This document shows, in pieces, positions 1 to 6,750 of a DNA stretch of 9,273 bases. Position 1 is the first letter of the stretch. Each line of letters starts with the position of its first letter. This DNA comes from an uncultured Ruminobacter sp. (GTDB taxonomy: Bacteria > Pseudomonadota > Gammaproteobacteria > Enterobacterales > Succinivibrionaceae), in contig CAAFXL010000233.1 in NCBI GenBank assembly GCA_900767005.1, positions 1 to 9,273 of the forward strand, given 5' to 3'. A model generated the notes under the pieces. That model was not told the DNA's origin. It was given only the letters and a program-made list of their open reading frames with translations, and searched no databases. The position numbers were made by a program, and so were the translations under genes.

Positions 1-2668
1 TTATTACATCAAGATTGTGCTCTATAACAATAATTGAATTACCCGCATCTCTTAATTTCATAAGAACTTTTAAGAGCATATCAACATCTTTAAAATGTAG
101 ACCTGTAGTAGGTTCATCAAGAATATATAAAGTTTTTCCAGTACTTACTCGAGATAATTCTTTAGCAAGTTTGATTCTTTGGGCTTCACCACCAGAAAGG
201 GTTGTAGCACTTTGACCTAAGGTTAAATAACCAAGTCCTACATCTTGTAGCGTAGATAGCTTACGTTTAATGTTGGGGTAAGCTTCAAAAAATTCTAGAG
301 CTTCATCAATAGTCATGTTTAAAACATCACTAATTGTTTTATTTTTATAAGTGATTTTTAAGGTTTCTTGATTATATCTTGCTCCATTACATTCATCACA
401 AAGAACATATACATCAGGTAAGAAATTCATTTCAACTCTAATTAATCCATCACCTGAACATTTTGGACATCTTCCGCTTGCTAAATTAAAAGAGAAACGG
501 TTTTTATTAAAACCTTTAGCTCGAGCATCCCTAGTTTGAGCAAAGATTTCTCTAATTGGCGTAAAGAAATCAACATAAGTTGCAGGATTAGAACGAGGGG
601 TTCTACCAATTGGTGATTGATCAATATCTATTACTTTATCAAAATATTCAAGACCTAAAATTTCATCACACAAAATCTTAGTTAAAGATTTTGCTCCATT
701 AAGTTTATATTGAGCATAAGGGAAAAGGGTGTCATTAATAAGGGTTGATTTTCCAGAACCAGAAACCCCGGTAATTACGGTGAATAATCCTACAGGAATT
801 TTTACGTTGATATTTTTTAAGTTATGTCCTGTAGCATTTTTTATTTCAATAAATTTATCAGAAGAACTTTTTCTTTCTGGAATTTTTATTGATTCTTTGC
901 CGCTTAGATATTGTCCGGTAATTGATCTAGGTTCATTAATGATATCTTCTAAGGAACCTGCTGCTACAACTTCACCACCTTTGGTGCCTGCAAAAGGTCC
1001 AATATCAACAATGTAGTCTGCTTTTCTAATTGTATCTTCATCATGCTCTACTACAATTACGGTATTTCCTAGATCGCGTAGATTGATTAATGAGTTTAGT
1101 AGTCTTTCATTATCTTTTTGATGTAATCCAATACTTGGTTCATCTAAAACATACAAGACACCAGTTAGACCAGAACCAATTTGACTTGCTAGTCTAATTC
1201 TCTGACTTTCACCACCTGATAAAGTATCAGCTGAACGATTTAAATTTAAGTAATTTAATCCTACACTAACTAAGAAATTTAATCTTGATGTAATTTCTTT
1301 TATAAGTCTATGGGCGATTTGGTTTTGAATTTTTGTAAGCTTTAAATTTTTAAAGAAATTTAAGTTATCTTCAATTGATTCATTGCCTAGATCAGGAAGC
1401 GATTTATCATTGATAAAAACATTAACATAAGCTTCTTTTAATCTTTTACCATGGCAACAATCACATTCCTTATGAATCATTTTTTCTGAGAAATCTTCTT
1501 TTAGATATTTAGGAAGATCATTAATATTTTTTCTCATGTAATCTAAAATACCTGTAAAGGTATCTTTACGGTGGGTATAAAAATGACTATAGGTGATAGT
1601 AATATCCTTTGGTCCATAGAAGATTGCCTCTTTAATTTCCTTTGATAGTACTTTATATGGAGTATCAAGGCTAAATTTCATTTCAAAAGCTAATTTTTCA
1701 AGTAGAGCAAATCTTGAATGAGAACTTTCTGACCAAAATTTTATTGCCCCATCTCTAAGTGATAATTCTTCATCAGCGATAAATGATTCAGGAATAAATT
1801 CGCTAAAGAAACCAAGACCTGAACATTTTTCACAAGCTCCTTGGGGATTATTAAATGAAAAATTTCGTGGTTCAAGTTCGGTAATCGCAAATCCACATTC
1901 AGGACATGCATAATTTTGTGAAAAAAGCATGTCTTCAAAGGCTTTATTAATTGAGCTAATAATAGCTAGTCCATTTGAATATTTTAAGGTAGTTTCAAGG
2001 GATGAGACTAATCTAGATTTAAAGCTTTCATCCTTTTTTATAATTAATCTATCAATTACAATTTCAATGGAATGTTTCTTATGAAGATCTAGTTCTGGTG
2101 GTTCTGATAAAAGATAAATGTCACCATCAATACGAGCTCTCATAAAACCATCACGAGCTAAATTTGCAAGAAGCTGCTTATATTCACCTTTTCGATTTCT
2201 AATAACTGGTGAAAGAATGACAATTTTTTCTCCTTCATTTAAAGCGAGAATACTATCAGTCATTTCTTTTATGGTACTAGCTTTTAATGGTAGATGGTGG
2301 GTTGGGCATTTTGCTTCACCAATTCTTGCATAAAGTACTCTTAAGTAATCATAAATTTCAGTGATAGTTCCTACGGTTGAACGAGGATTATGAGAAGATG
2401 ATTTCTGCTCAATACTAATGGCAGGAGATAATCCCTCTATAAGTTCAACGTCTGGCTTATCAGTAATTTCAAGAAATTGTCTTGCATAGGAAGAAAGTGA
2501 TTCGACATAGCGTCTTTGACCTTCTGCATAGATTGTGTCAAAAGCAAGGGAAGACTTACCAGATCCTGAAAGACCTGTAATAACACAAAAACTATTTTTA
2601 GGGATATTTAAATTGATATTTTTAAGGTTATGGGTTTTTGCACCCTTAATTACAATTTCTTTTTTCAT
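1..2668 (-). CDS. uvrA: UvrABC excinuclease subunit A, 3' end cut by window edge
   Basis: UvrA is the DNA-damage-sensing ATPase of bacterial nucleotide excision repair; as a dimer it loads UvrB at lesions. The frame is open from the ATG at 2668-2666 to the window edge, about 889 codons, ending at EHNLDVI. Escherichia coli UvrA is 940 residues with that motif near residue 885, so only about 50 C-terminal residues are missing. Visible parts in order: Walker A GLSGSGKSS (32-40); first zinc module C255/C258/C279/C282; CDCC at 402-405; ABC signature LSGGESQ (483-489); Walker B LDEPSIGLHQ (508-517); second Walker A GVSGSGKST (634-642); zinc finger C734-x2-C737-x19-C757-x2-C760, which contacts DNA in the family; signature LSGGEAQ (824-830); Walker B LDEPTTGLHF. 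I followed the frame throughout and found no stop or frameshift. The ribosome binding site is weak. It is divergent from ssb, as in E. coli, but no LexA box is seen. Confidence 0.98.
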   Translation of the reverse strand, partial: MKKEIVIKGAKTHNLKNINLNIPKNSFCVITGLSGSGKSSLAFDTIYAEGQRRYVESLSSYARQFLEITDKPDVELIEGLSPAISIEQKSSSHNPRSTVGTITEIYDYLRVLYARIGEAKCPTHHLPLKASTIKEMTDSILALNEGEKIVILSPVIRNRKGEYKQLLANLARDGFMRARIDGDIYLLSEPPELDLHKKHSIEIVIDRLIIKKDESFKSRLVSSLETTLKYSNGLAIISSINKAFEDMLFSQNYACPECGFAITELEPRNFSFNNPQGACEKCSGLGFFSEFIPESFIADEELSLRDGAIKFWSESSHSRFALLEKLAFEMKFSLDTPYKVLSKEIKEAIFYGPKDITITYSHFYTHRKDTFTGILDYMRKNINDLPKYLKEDFSEKMIHKECDCCHGKRLKEAYVNVFINDKSLPDLGNESIEDNLNFFKNLKLTKIQNQIAHRLIKEITSRLNFLVSVGLNYLNLNRSADTLSGGESQRIRLASQIGSGLTGVLYVLDEPSIGLHQKDNERLLNSLINLRDLGNTVIVVEHDEDTIRKADYIVDIGPFAGTKGGEVVAAGSLEDIINEPRSITGQYLSGKESIKIPERKSSSDKFIEIKNATGHNLKNINVKIPVGLFTVITGVSGSGKSTLINDTLFPYAQYKLNGAKSLTKILCDEILGLEYFDKVIDIDQSPIGRTPRSNPATYVDFFTPIREIFAQTRDARAKGFNKNRFSFNLASGRCPKCSGDGLIRVEMNFLPDVYVLCDECNGARYNQETLKITYKNKTISDVLNMTIDEALEFFEAYPNIKRKLSTLQDVGLGYLTLGQSATTLSGGEAQRIKLAKELSRVSTGKTLYILDEPTTGLHFKDVDMLLKVLMKLRDAGNSIIVIEHNLDVI

Positions 2669-2710
2669 TTTGTGATTTGAAGAGCTTTAAAAATATTAAA
2701 AGTTTTGATA

Positions 2711-2716
2711 ATTATA
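2711..2716 (-). promoter_or_regulatory. candidate -10 element of the uvrA promoter
   Basis: On the minus strand this reads TATAAT, an exact sigma-70 -10 hexamer, lying about 43 bases before the uvrA start codon. The matching -35 position (about 2733-2739) is poor, reading TTCTTT or ATTCTT depending on a 16 or 17 base spacer. In such AT-rich DNA a perfect -10 can occur by chance, so this is a candidate only. Confidence 0.35.
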
Positions 2717-2807
2717 AACCAATTTATGATAAAAAGAATTAAAACTTATGATTTTTAAATGTTCGTTTTTTATATTGATATTAATAAAAAAGTATAGTAA
2801 ACTAAAC

Positions 2808-2849
2808 TTTACTTTTAGAAAACTTTTGGTAAGAATTTCTAAAAGTAAA
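2808..2849. repeat. perfect 14-bp inverted repeat between uvrA and ssb
   Basis: The left arm TTTACTTTTAGAAA (2808-2821) and right arm TTTCTAAAAGTAAA (2836-2849) are exact reverse complements around a 14-base loop (2822-2835). The element lies in the divergent control region, 94 bases before the ssb start. It could be a double operator for a dimeric regulator or, if transcription starts upstream of it, a hairpin in the ssb leader. It is GC-poor and lies between divergent genes, so a terminator is unlikely. No known family was recognised. Confidence 0.7.
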
Positions 2850-2870
2850 AAATCAATATTATTTTTGTAA

Positions 2871-2882
2871 ACAAAATTTTGT
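2871..2882. repeat. 12-bp palindrome ACAAAATTTTGT upstream of ssb
   Basis: This is a perfect palindrome. It overlaps a second short inverted repeat, TTTTGT-AA-ACAAAA (2863-2876), giving a dense cluster of TTTTGT/ACAAAA half-sites. Its core CAAAATTTTG recurs at 4015-4024 before the msh operon. It might be a protein-binding site, but AT-rich DNA produces such palindromes by chance. Confidence 0.35.
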
Positions 2883-2943
2883 CGCTAAGGTTAATCGAAA
2901 AATTCCGAAATAAAATTGTAGTCTTAGTTAAAAGGATATGTAT

Positions 2944-3858
2944 ATGGCACGCGGTATTAATAAAGTAATATTAATTGGTAATTTAGCAAGTGAACCAGAT
3001 TTTAAAGTATTACCTACTTCTAATAGTTCAACTGCAACAGTAAGCATTGCAACTAATGAATCATATAGAGATGCAAACAATCAGTTAGTTGAAAGAGCTG
3101 AATTTCATCGTTTAGTATTTTGGGGAAGACTTGCAGAAATTGCAAGAGACTATGCTCATAAAGGTACTTTAGTTTATGTTGAAGGTCGCCTAAGAAATAG
3201 ATCTTGGGATGATAAAACTACTGGTCAAAAACGCTATATGACTGAAGTTCAAGTTGATAATATGCAATTATTATCATCAAAGCCAAATAATGGTCAAGCA
3301 GCTCCTGCTTATAATTCTAATTTTGGGGATACATCAAATTATTCTAACCAACCAATGGGTGGTTTTCAGTCTCAGCTAGCTCAAAATTACGCTCCACAGA
3401 ATTATCAGAATGCTCCAGCTTTCCAAAATTATAATAACTATTCACAAAATCAGAATTTCCAAGGAAATAACCCTCAAAACTTTAATAATTTCCAACAAAA
3501 TCAGAATGCTCAGCAAGTTAATAATCCTCAGAACTATGGTCAGATTCCAACTAATCCACCAGCTTCAACTTTAGGTATGAATAATTCTGCTTTTAATGCT
3601 CAAGTTAAAAGTGCTCCAGCTCCACAAAAAAGAATGCAATTTCAACCTTTAGGTGGAGAAATTCCTCAACAGAATCAATCTAGACCTTTAGAAGAACCAA
3701 AGAGTGCAATGCCAGATCCTGCAACATTTAAACCTGCAGAACCATCTTTAAATAATAGTATGGAAAATTTGCAGGAAATTGCTAAGTCTGGGAATAGTGA
3801 ACCACAAGCTCCTGCTTCAGCATTTTCTTCTGGTATGGCTGATGACGTTCCGTTTTAA
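2944..3858 (+). CDS. ssb: single-stranded DNA-binding protein with an extended Gln/Asn-rich linker
   Basis: SSB coats single-stranded DNA in replication, recombination and repair, and recruits partners through its C-terminal tip. The OB fold spans residues 1-110, opening MARGINKVILIGNLASEPDF. Positions used for base stacking in E. coli are aromatic here too: Y41, F54, W60 and W88 (W40, W54, F60, W88 in E. coli). Residues 111 to about 295 are a disordered linker rich in Q, N, P and A; the protein ends in the partner-binding tip DDVPF. At 304 residues it is far longer than the 178 of E. coli SSB, all the excess being linker. An ATG at 2938 is also in frame, but AGGA at 2933-2936 is one base from it and seven bases from the ATG at 2944, so 2944 is preferred. 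It is monocistronic, with a terminator just downstream. Confidence 0.97.
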   Translation: MARGINKVILIGNLASEPDFKVLPTSNSSTATVSIATNESYRDANNQLVERAEFHRLVFWGRLAEIARDYAHKGTLVYVEGRLRNRSWDDKTTGQKRYMTEVQVDNMQLLSSKPNNGQAAPAYNSNFGDTSNYSNQPMGGFQSQLAQNYAPQNYQNAPAFQNYNNYSQNQNFQGNNPQNFNNFQQNQNAQQVNNPQNYGQIPTNPPASTLGMNNSAFNAQVKSAPAPQKRMQFQPLGGEIPQQNQSRPLEEPKSAMPDPATFKPAEPSLNNSMENLQEIAKSGNSEPQAPASAFSSGMADDVPF

Positions 3859-3880
3859 ATTGAATTAAATTTCATTAGAT

Positions 3881-3915
3881 ATGGCCTCAATTTATTTGAG
3901 GCTATTTTCATTTTT
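3881..3915 (+). terminator. intrinsic terminator after ssb
   Basis: The stem GCCTCAA (3884-3890) pairs with TTGAGGC (3896-3902) around the loop TTTAT. It is extended outward by one G-T and two A-T pairs, and followed by the T-rich run TTTTCATTTTT. It starts 23 bases after the ssb stop and is the only GC-rich hairpin in the gap, so it probably ends the ssb transcript and separates it from the msh operon. Confidence 0.85.
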
Positions 3916-4021
3916 ATAAGTTAAAAATTTTGCTTTTCTTTTAGATTTTTGACTAAGTTATTTTTAGTCTTATTTTCTTGTGATAAATGCAAAAAATTCT
4001 TTATATTAATGCCACAAAATT

Positions 4022-4050
4022 TTGATAAATTTATAATTTTTTGTTATAAA
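4022..4050 (+). promoter_or_regulatory. candidate sigma-70 promoter of the msh operon
   Basis: TTGATA (4022-4027) and TATAAA (4045-4050) are separated by exactly 17 bases; each matches consensus at five of six positions. Transcription would start near 4057, giving a leader of about 110 bases before mshI. The -35 hexamer overlaps the palindrome CAAAATTTTG. A second, weaker pair, TTGTCA (4057-4062) and TATTAA (4079-4084) with a 16-base spacer, lies just downstream. Confidence 0.5.
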
Positions 4051-4100
4051 ATGAGGTTGTCAAAAAGTATTCTATTTTTATTAATTAAACATTGTTTGTA

Positions 4101-4116
4101 AACTAAGTATTTAGTT
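4101..4116 (+). repeat. short inverted repeat in the mshI leader
   Basis: AACTAA and TTAGTT are exact complements around the loop GTAT. The hairpin would be weak (AT pairs with one GC). It resembles the inverted repeat GACTAA/TTAGTC at 3951-3969, sharing ACTAAGT on the left and TTAGT on the right. No known riboswitch or binding motif is recognised. Confidence 0.3.
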
Positions 4117-4168
4117 AATGGAATATTAAAAAATTAGATATTAGTTTATAAAGACAAAGGTTATTATA

Positions 4169-5167
4169 ATGGCAAAACAGAAGATAATTTGTGCAATATT
4201 TGCGTTGTACACTAATGAAGTGTCCATGCTTTATATAAATCAGGAAAAAATAATTGCTGATAGAAAAAGTTGTAATTCAACTTCTGATTGGTCATTAGTT
4301 ATTTTGCAATTATTTTCACGATATAAAATTTCTTCAAAAACCCAAGTAAGAGTAATTTTAGGTGCTAGTTTATATAATACAGTGCAGCTTCCTAAAAACG
4401 AACTTTTAACTGAGGCAGAGCTAAGAAGTATTGCAATGAGCAAGGATTTGGAATCTGCAGTTAATGGTAATATTTCAGATTATACTTGGGATTTTTATGA
4501 TGCTAGAACTGGTAAAAATTCTAAGCCAATGCAAAACTTTGTATTAGTGACTAAAAAACTAATTTCTAGCATTTCTGAAACTATCAATAAATACGCCGTA
4601 CTATATGATATTACCAATCATGATTTAGCAATGGCTCAATTCATCTCTTTATATCAGTATTATGCTTCAAATAAGAGATTACCTGATGAACCAGTTAATT
4701 ATGTAAAACAATTATGCATTGCTCTATATTTAGATACCAATCATGATTTGATGGTATATGGCGTGTTTGGTGGAGAGCTTTGCTATTCTAGAGCTTTAAA
4801 AGGTTATCGAAATTTAGGTGTAGCTCCAGTATTAGGACAAAATGATCCACTATTAACTAAATTAGTTATCGATATTTCTCGTATTAGAGATGACTTCCTT
4901 ATGGCACAATTAGGTTTGCCACCAATGTCTAGATTATTGTTAATGATGAAAGGAAAGCAAATCGAGGCAATTGCAGATGTTTTAAATGTTAATTTCCCTC
5001 GAGTTTTAGAAGTTATTCCGATGGCTGATGTTGCAATTAATCAAGACACTAAGAATTATAATGTTTGTAAAGACCCAATCATAAATCAAATAGCAGAAAA
5101 AGATATTAATTATCTACCTTTGCTTGGTCTTGCTAAAGAGGGGTTATTAAACAGTGAAGAAAATTAG
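4169..5167 (+). CDS. mshI: MSHA biogenesis protein MshI (PilM-like)
   Basis: MshI is the cytoplasmic, PilM-like (actin-fold) member of the MSHA pilus alignment complex and is expected to bind the N-terminal tail of the PilN-like protein encoded next. The product is 332 residues, with no signal peptide or membrane segment. Family-like stretches are VILGASLYNTVQLP (62-75), followed by an acidic helix, and the segment at 231-259 containing ISRIRDDF and QLGLPPMSRLLL, which resembles the MshI/PilM pattern of an SRxLD-type helix followed by PPISRLLL. The N-terminus lacks an obvious glycine-rich actin-fold nucleotide loop, so ATP binding is doubtful. The start is supported by AAAGG (4156-4160) eight bases upstream. 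It is the first gene of the operon and overlaps the next by 14 bases. The assignment rests partly on gene order. Confidence 0.85.
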   Translation: MAKQKIICAIFALYTNEVSMLYINQEKIIADRKSCNSTSDWSLVILQLFSRYKISSKTQVRVILGASLYNTVQLPKNELLTEAELRSIAMSKDLESAVNGNISDYTWDFYDARTGKNSKPMQNFVLVTKKLISSISETINKYAVLYDITNHDLAMAQFISLYQYYASNKRLPDEPVNYVKQLCIALYLDTNHDLMVYGVFGGELCYSRALKGYRNLGVAPVLGQNDPLLTKLVIDISRIRDDFLMAQLGLPPMSRLLLMMKGKQIEAIADVLNVNFPRVLEVIPMADVAINQDTKNYNVCKDPIINQIAEKDINYLPLLGLAKEGLLNSEEN

Positions 5168-5780
5168 AATAAACCTTTATACAGAAGAGTTTAGACCAAA
5201 AAAAGTTATTTTATCATTGGAACATATGATAATCATTTGGTTGGCTTCTGCAATTATTGTTGGTATATCTTATTATGTAACTTATCAGCAAAAGGTTAAA
5301 TTACAACAAGAAGAAAATGCTTTAATGGAAGAAATTTCTCAAATTAATGATACTTTAATGAAAACTCAATCATTAGTTGCTGAATTTTCTCCTGATGGAG
5401 CTTTAACTGATCGTGCTAATAACTTAAAAGCTCTATATGATGCTAAGAAAGAATTGCATGATATCTTAGTTGAAAGATCAAAGCTTAAAAATAACGGTTA
5501 TGCTAGATTTATGGAATCAATGGCAAGTATTAAAGGCAATAATATTGCAATTAAAGAATTTAAGATTGATGGCATAAATGCAGATATTAAAGGTTATGCA
5601 AGAAAAGGTGCTGATGTTCCTAAATGGGTTACAGAGTTTAGAAAGTATTCAGCTTTAAGTCCAATTATATTTGGTGGTGCAAGTATAAAACTTGATGAAG
5701 AAACTAATATAGTTGAGTTTACATTAGATAGTAGACTTAAAGATGATGTTATAAAAGAAGAAAAGAAAGTTGGGAACTAA
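5154..5780 (+). CDS. mshI2: MSHA alignment-complex protein MshI2 (PilN-like)
   Basis: PilN-like proteins cross the inner membrane once; their cytoplasmic tail binds PilM and their periplasmic part pairs with PilO. The 208-residue product shows this plan: an N-terminal tail with INLYTEEFRPKK (6-17), matching the INL-type PilM-binding motif; a membrane segment at about 25-44; a charged, coiled-coil-like region at about 45-105; and a small alpha/beta domain to the end. The start is GTG, with GAGGGG (5138-5143) ten bases upstream, lying inside mshI with a 14-base overlap, which suggests translational coupling. The family is sometimes annotated only as a PilN-domain or fimbrial assembly protein. 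Sequence similarity is low in this family, so topology and gene order carry most weight. Confidence 0.85.
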   Translation: MKKIRINLYTEEFRPKKVILSLEHMIIIWLASAIIVGISYYVTYQQKVKLQQEENALMEEISQINDTLMKTQSLVAEFSPDGALTDRANNLKALYDAKKELHDILVERSKLKNNGYARFMESMASIKGNNIAIKEFKIDGINADIKGYARKGADVPKWVTEFRKYSALSPIIFGGASIKLDEETNIVEFTLDSRLKDDVIKEEKKVGN

Positions 5781-5786
5781 GCAATT

Positions 5787-6428
5787 ATGAGTAATTCTTC
5801 TTATCAAAATTTAAAAAAACGTATTGCAGATATGTCTCTTCGTGAAAGAGTCATGATTTGTGCGGTGGGTGTTGTTCTTTTTATGTTTCCAGGCTTTTTA
5901 GTCTTTGTTGATGCTAATCAACAAGCATCAGCTAGACTTCAGGCTTCAATTGAACAACAGAGAATGGAAAAAGATAAATTAGAAGCAGAACTTCAAGTTT
6001 GGCAAGCTCGTTTAACTTCAAATCCAAATGACGCAATGCGTGAGGAAATTGAGAGTCTTACAGAAAAAATTAAAACTCTTGATGAAAGTTTAAAGACTGA
6101 AACTCTAACTTTAATTGATGCAAGTTTAATGACTGAAATCTTATTAAATGTTATGAAGGTTGATGGCTCTTTAGAGGTTGTCGCTCTAGAATCAAGTGCT
6201 CCAGAACTTGTAGTAAAGCAGAAAAATATTTCACTTTATCAACATGGAGTTTCAATCACAATTAGAGGTAAATATCTTGATGTATTAAAGCATTTAAAGA
6301 CTTTAGAAAATCAGAAATATAATTTCTATTGGAAATCATTAGATTATAAGGTTCAAGAATATCCTTATGCTGAGGTTAAATTGGAGCTTTATACATTAAG
6401 TATTAATAAGGACTTTATCCGTGGTTAA
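5787..6428 (+). CDS. mshJ: MSHA biogenesis protein MshJ (PilO-like)
   Basis: MshJ is a single-pass inner-membrane protein, equivalent to PilO/GspM, that pairs with the PilN-like protein in the periplasm. The 213 residues comprise a short cytoplasmic tail ending MSLRERVM (16-23), typical of the family; a membrane segment at about 22-41; a long coiled coil at about 46-105 rich in E, K, Q and L; and a periplasmic ferredoxin-like domain at about 110-213. The ATG lies six bases after the mshI2 stop, and a GGGA at 5772-5775, within the end of mshI2, can serve as its ribosome binding site. Its end overlaps mshK by 8 bases. Confidence 0.88.
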   Translation: MSNSSYQNLKKRIADMSLRERVMICAVGVVLFMFPGFLVFVDANQQASARLQASIEQQRMEKDKLEAELQVWQARLTSNPNDAMREEIESLTEKIKTLDESLKTETLTLIDASLMTEILLNVMKVDGSLEVVALESSAPELVVKQKNISLYQHGVSITIRGKYLDVLKHLKTLENQKYNFYWKSLDYKVQEYPYAEVKLELYTLSINKDFIRG

Positions 6429-6750
6429 AAATATATTTTTATGTATGCTACTAAGTTTGATGATATCAAGTAGCTATGCTGCTGATATATTAAGAGATCC
6501 AACGACTCCGCTTAATTTTTTTGTTAGCAATACTTCTCAAGTACAAAGTTCTCAAACTTCGATGACTTTGCAGGCAGTATTTTTAGGTAAAAAACCAAGA
6601 GCTGTAATTGGTGGAATATCTTATAAAATTGGTGATAAGTGCGGTGATTTTGTTTTAGCAGCAATTAAAAGATCTAGTGTAATATTATTAAATGAGAAAG
6701 ATGGCCAAAAAATGGAATTATCTTTGTACTCTTTCAGGAATGAAAAATGA
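6421..6750 (+). CDS. mshK: MSHA biogenesis protein MshK (PilP-like)
   Basis: MshK is a small periplasmic protein thought to connect the inner-membrane alignment complex to the secretin, like PilP or GspC. The 109-residue product begins with a Sec-type signal (MVKN, hydrophobic core 5-15, probable cleavage after SSYA, residue 20). Next comes ILRDPTTPL (23-31), the DPT-PL motif common to MshK/PilP proteins, and then a compact beta domain in which LQAVFLG, RAVIGG and YKIGDKCGDF follow the PilP/GspC homology-region pattern. The start is GTG with AAGGA (6408-6412) eight bases upstream, overlapping mshJ by 8 bases; its stop shares ATGA with the mshL start. Confidence 0.87.
   Translation: MVKNIFLCMLLSLMISSSYAADILRDPTTPLNFFVSNTSQVQSSQTSMTLQAVFLGKKPRAVIGGISYKIGDKCGDFVLAAIKRSSVILLNEKDGQKMELSLYSFRNEK

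Larger units (their letters stand above)
3859..4168. other. gene-free gap between ssb and mshI; csrD (mshH) absent
   Basis: These 310 bases hold no credible coding sequence on either strand. In order they contain the ssb terminator (3881-3915), a weak hairpin GACTAA/TTAGTC (3951-3969), the palindrome CAAAATTTTG (4015-4024), the probable msh promoter (4022-4050), a second possible promoter (4057-4084), and a hairpin AACTAA/TTAGTT (4101-4116) in the presumed mshI leader. In Vibrio and Shewanella relatives, csrD (also called mshH) usually sits here. No remnant of its GGDEF/EAL-type coding region is visible. Confidence 0.8.

Noticed and set aside
729..1016. Plus-strand open frame opposite uvrA
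   Set aside because: It is antisense to the conserved UvrA coding sequence, which is intact. The same applies to 15-215 and 2118-2333 (plus strand) and to 1741-1938 (minus strand, other frame).
1..2668. Possible frameshift or pseudogene in uvrA
   Set aside because: I followed the minus-strand frame through the region; all ATPase and zinc motifs fall in one uninterrupted frame at the expected spacing. Only the window edge truncates it.
2808..2849. Reading the 14-bp inverted repeat as an intrinsic terminator
   Set aside because: It sits between two divergent genes, is GC-poor and has a 14-base loop, so termination is not a sensible role.
2938..2943. Alternative ATG two codons upstream in ssb
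   Set aside because: The ribosome binding motif AGGA (2933-2936) is only one base from the ATG at 2938 but seven bases from the ATG at 2944, and the family usually begins at the second position.
4240..4443. Minus-strand open frame opposite mshI
   Set aside because: It is antisense to mshI with no supporting start signal or family resemblance.
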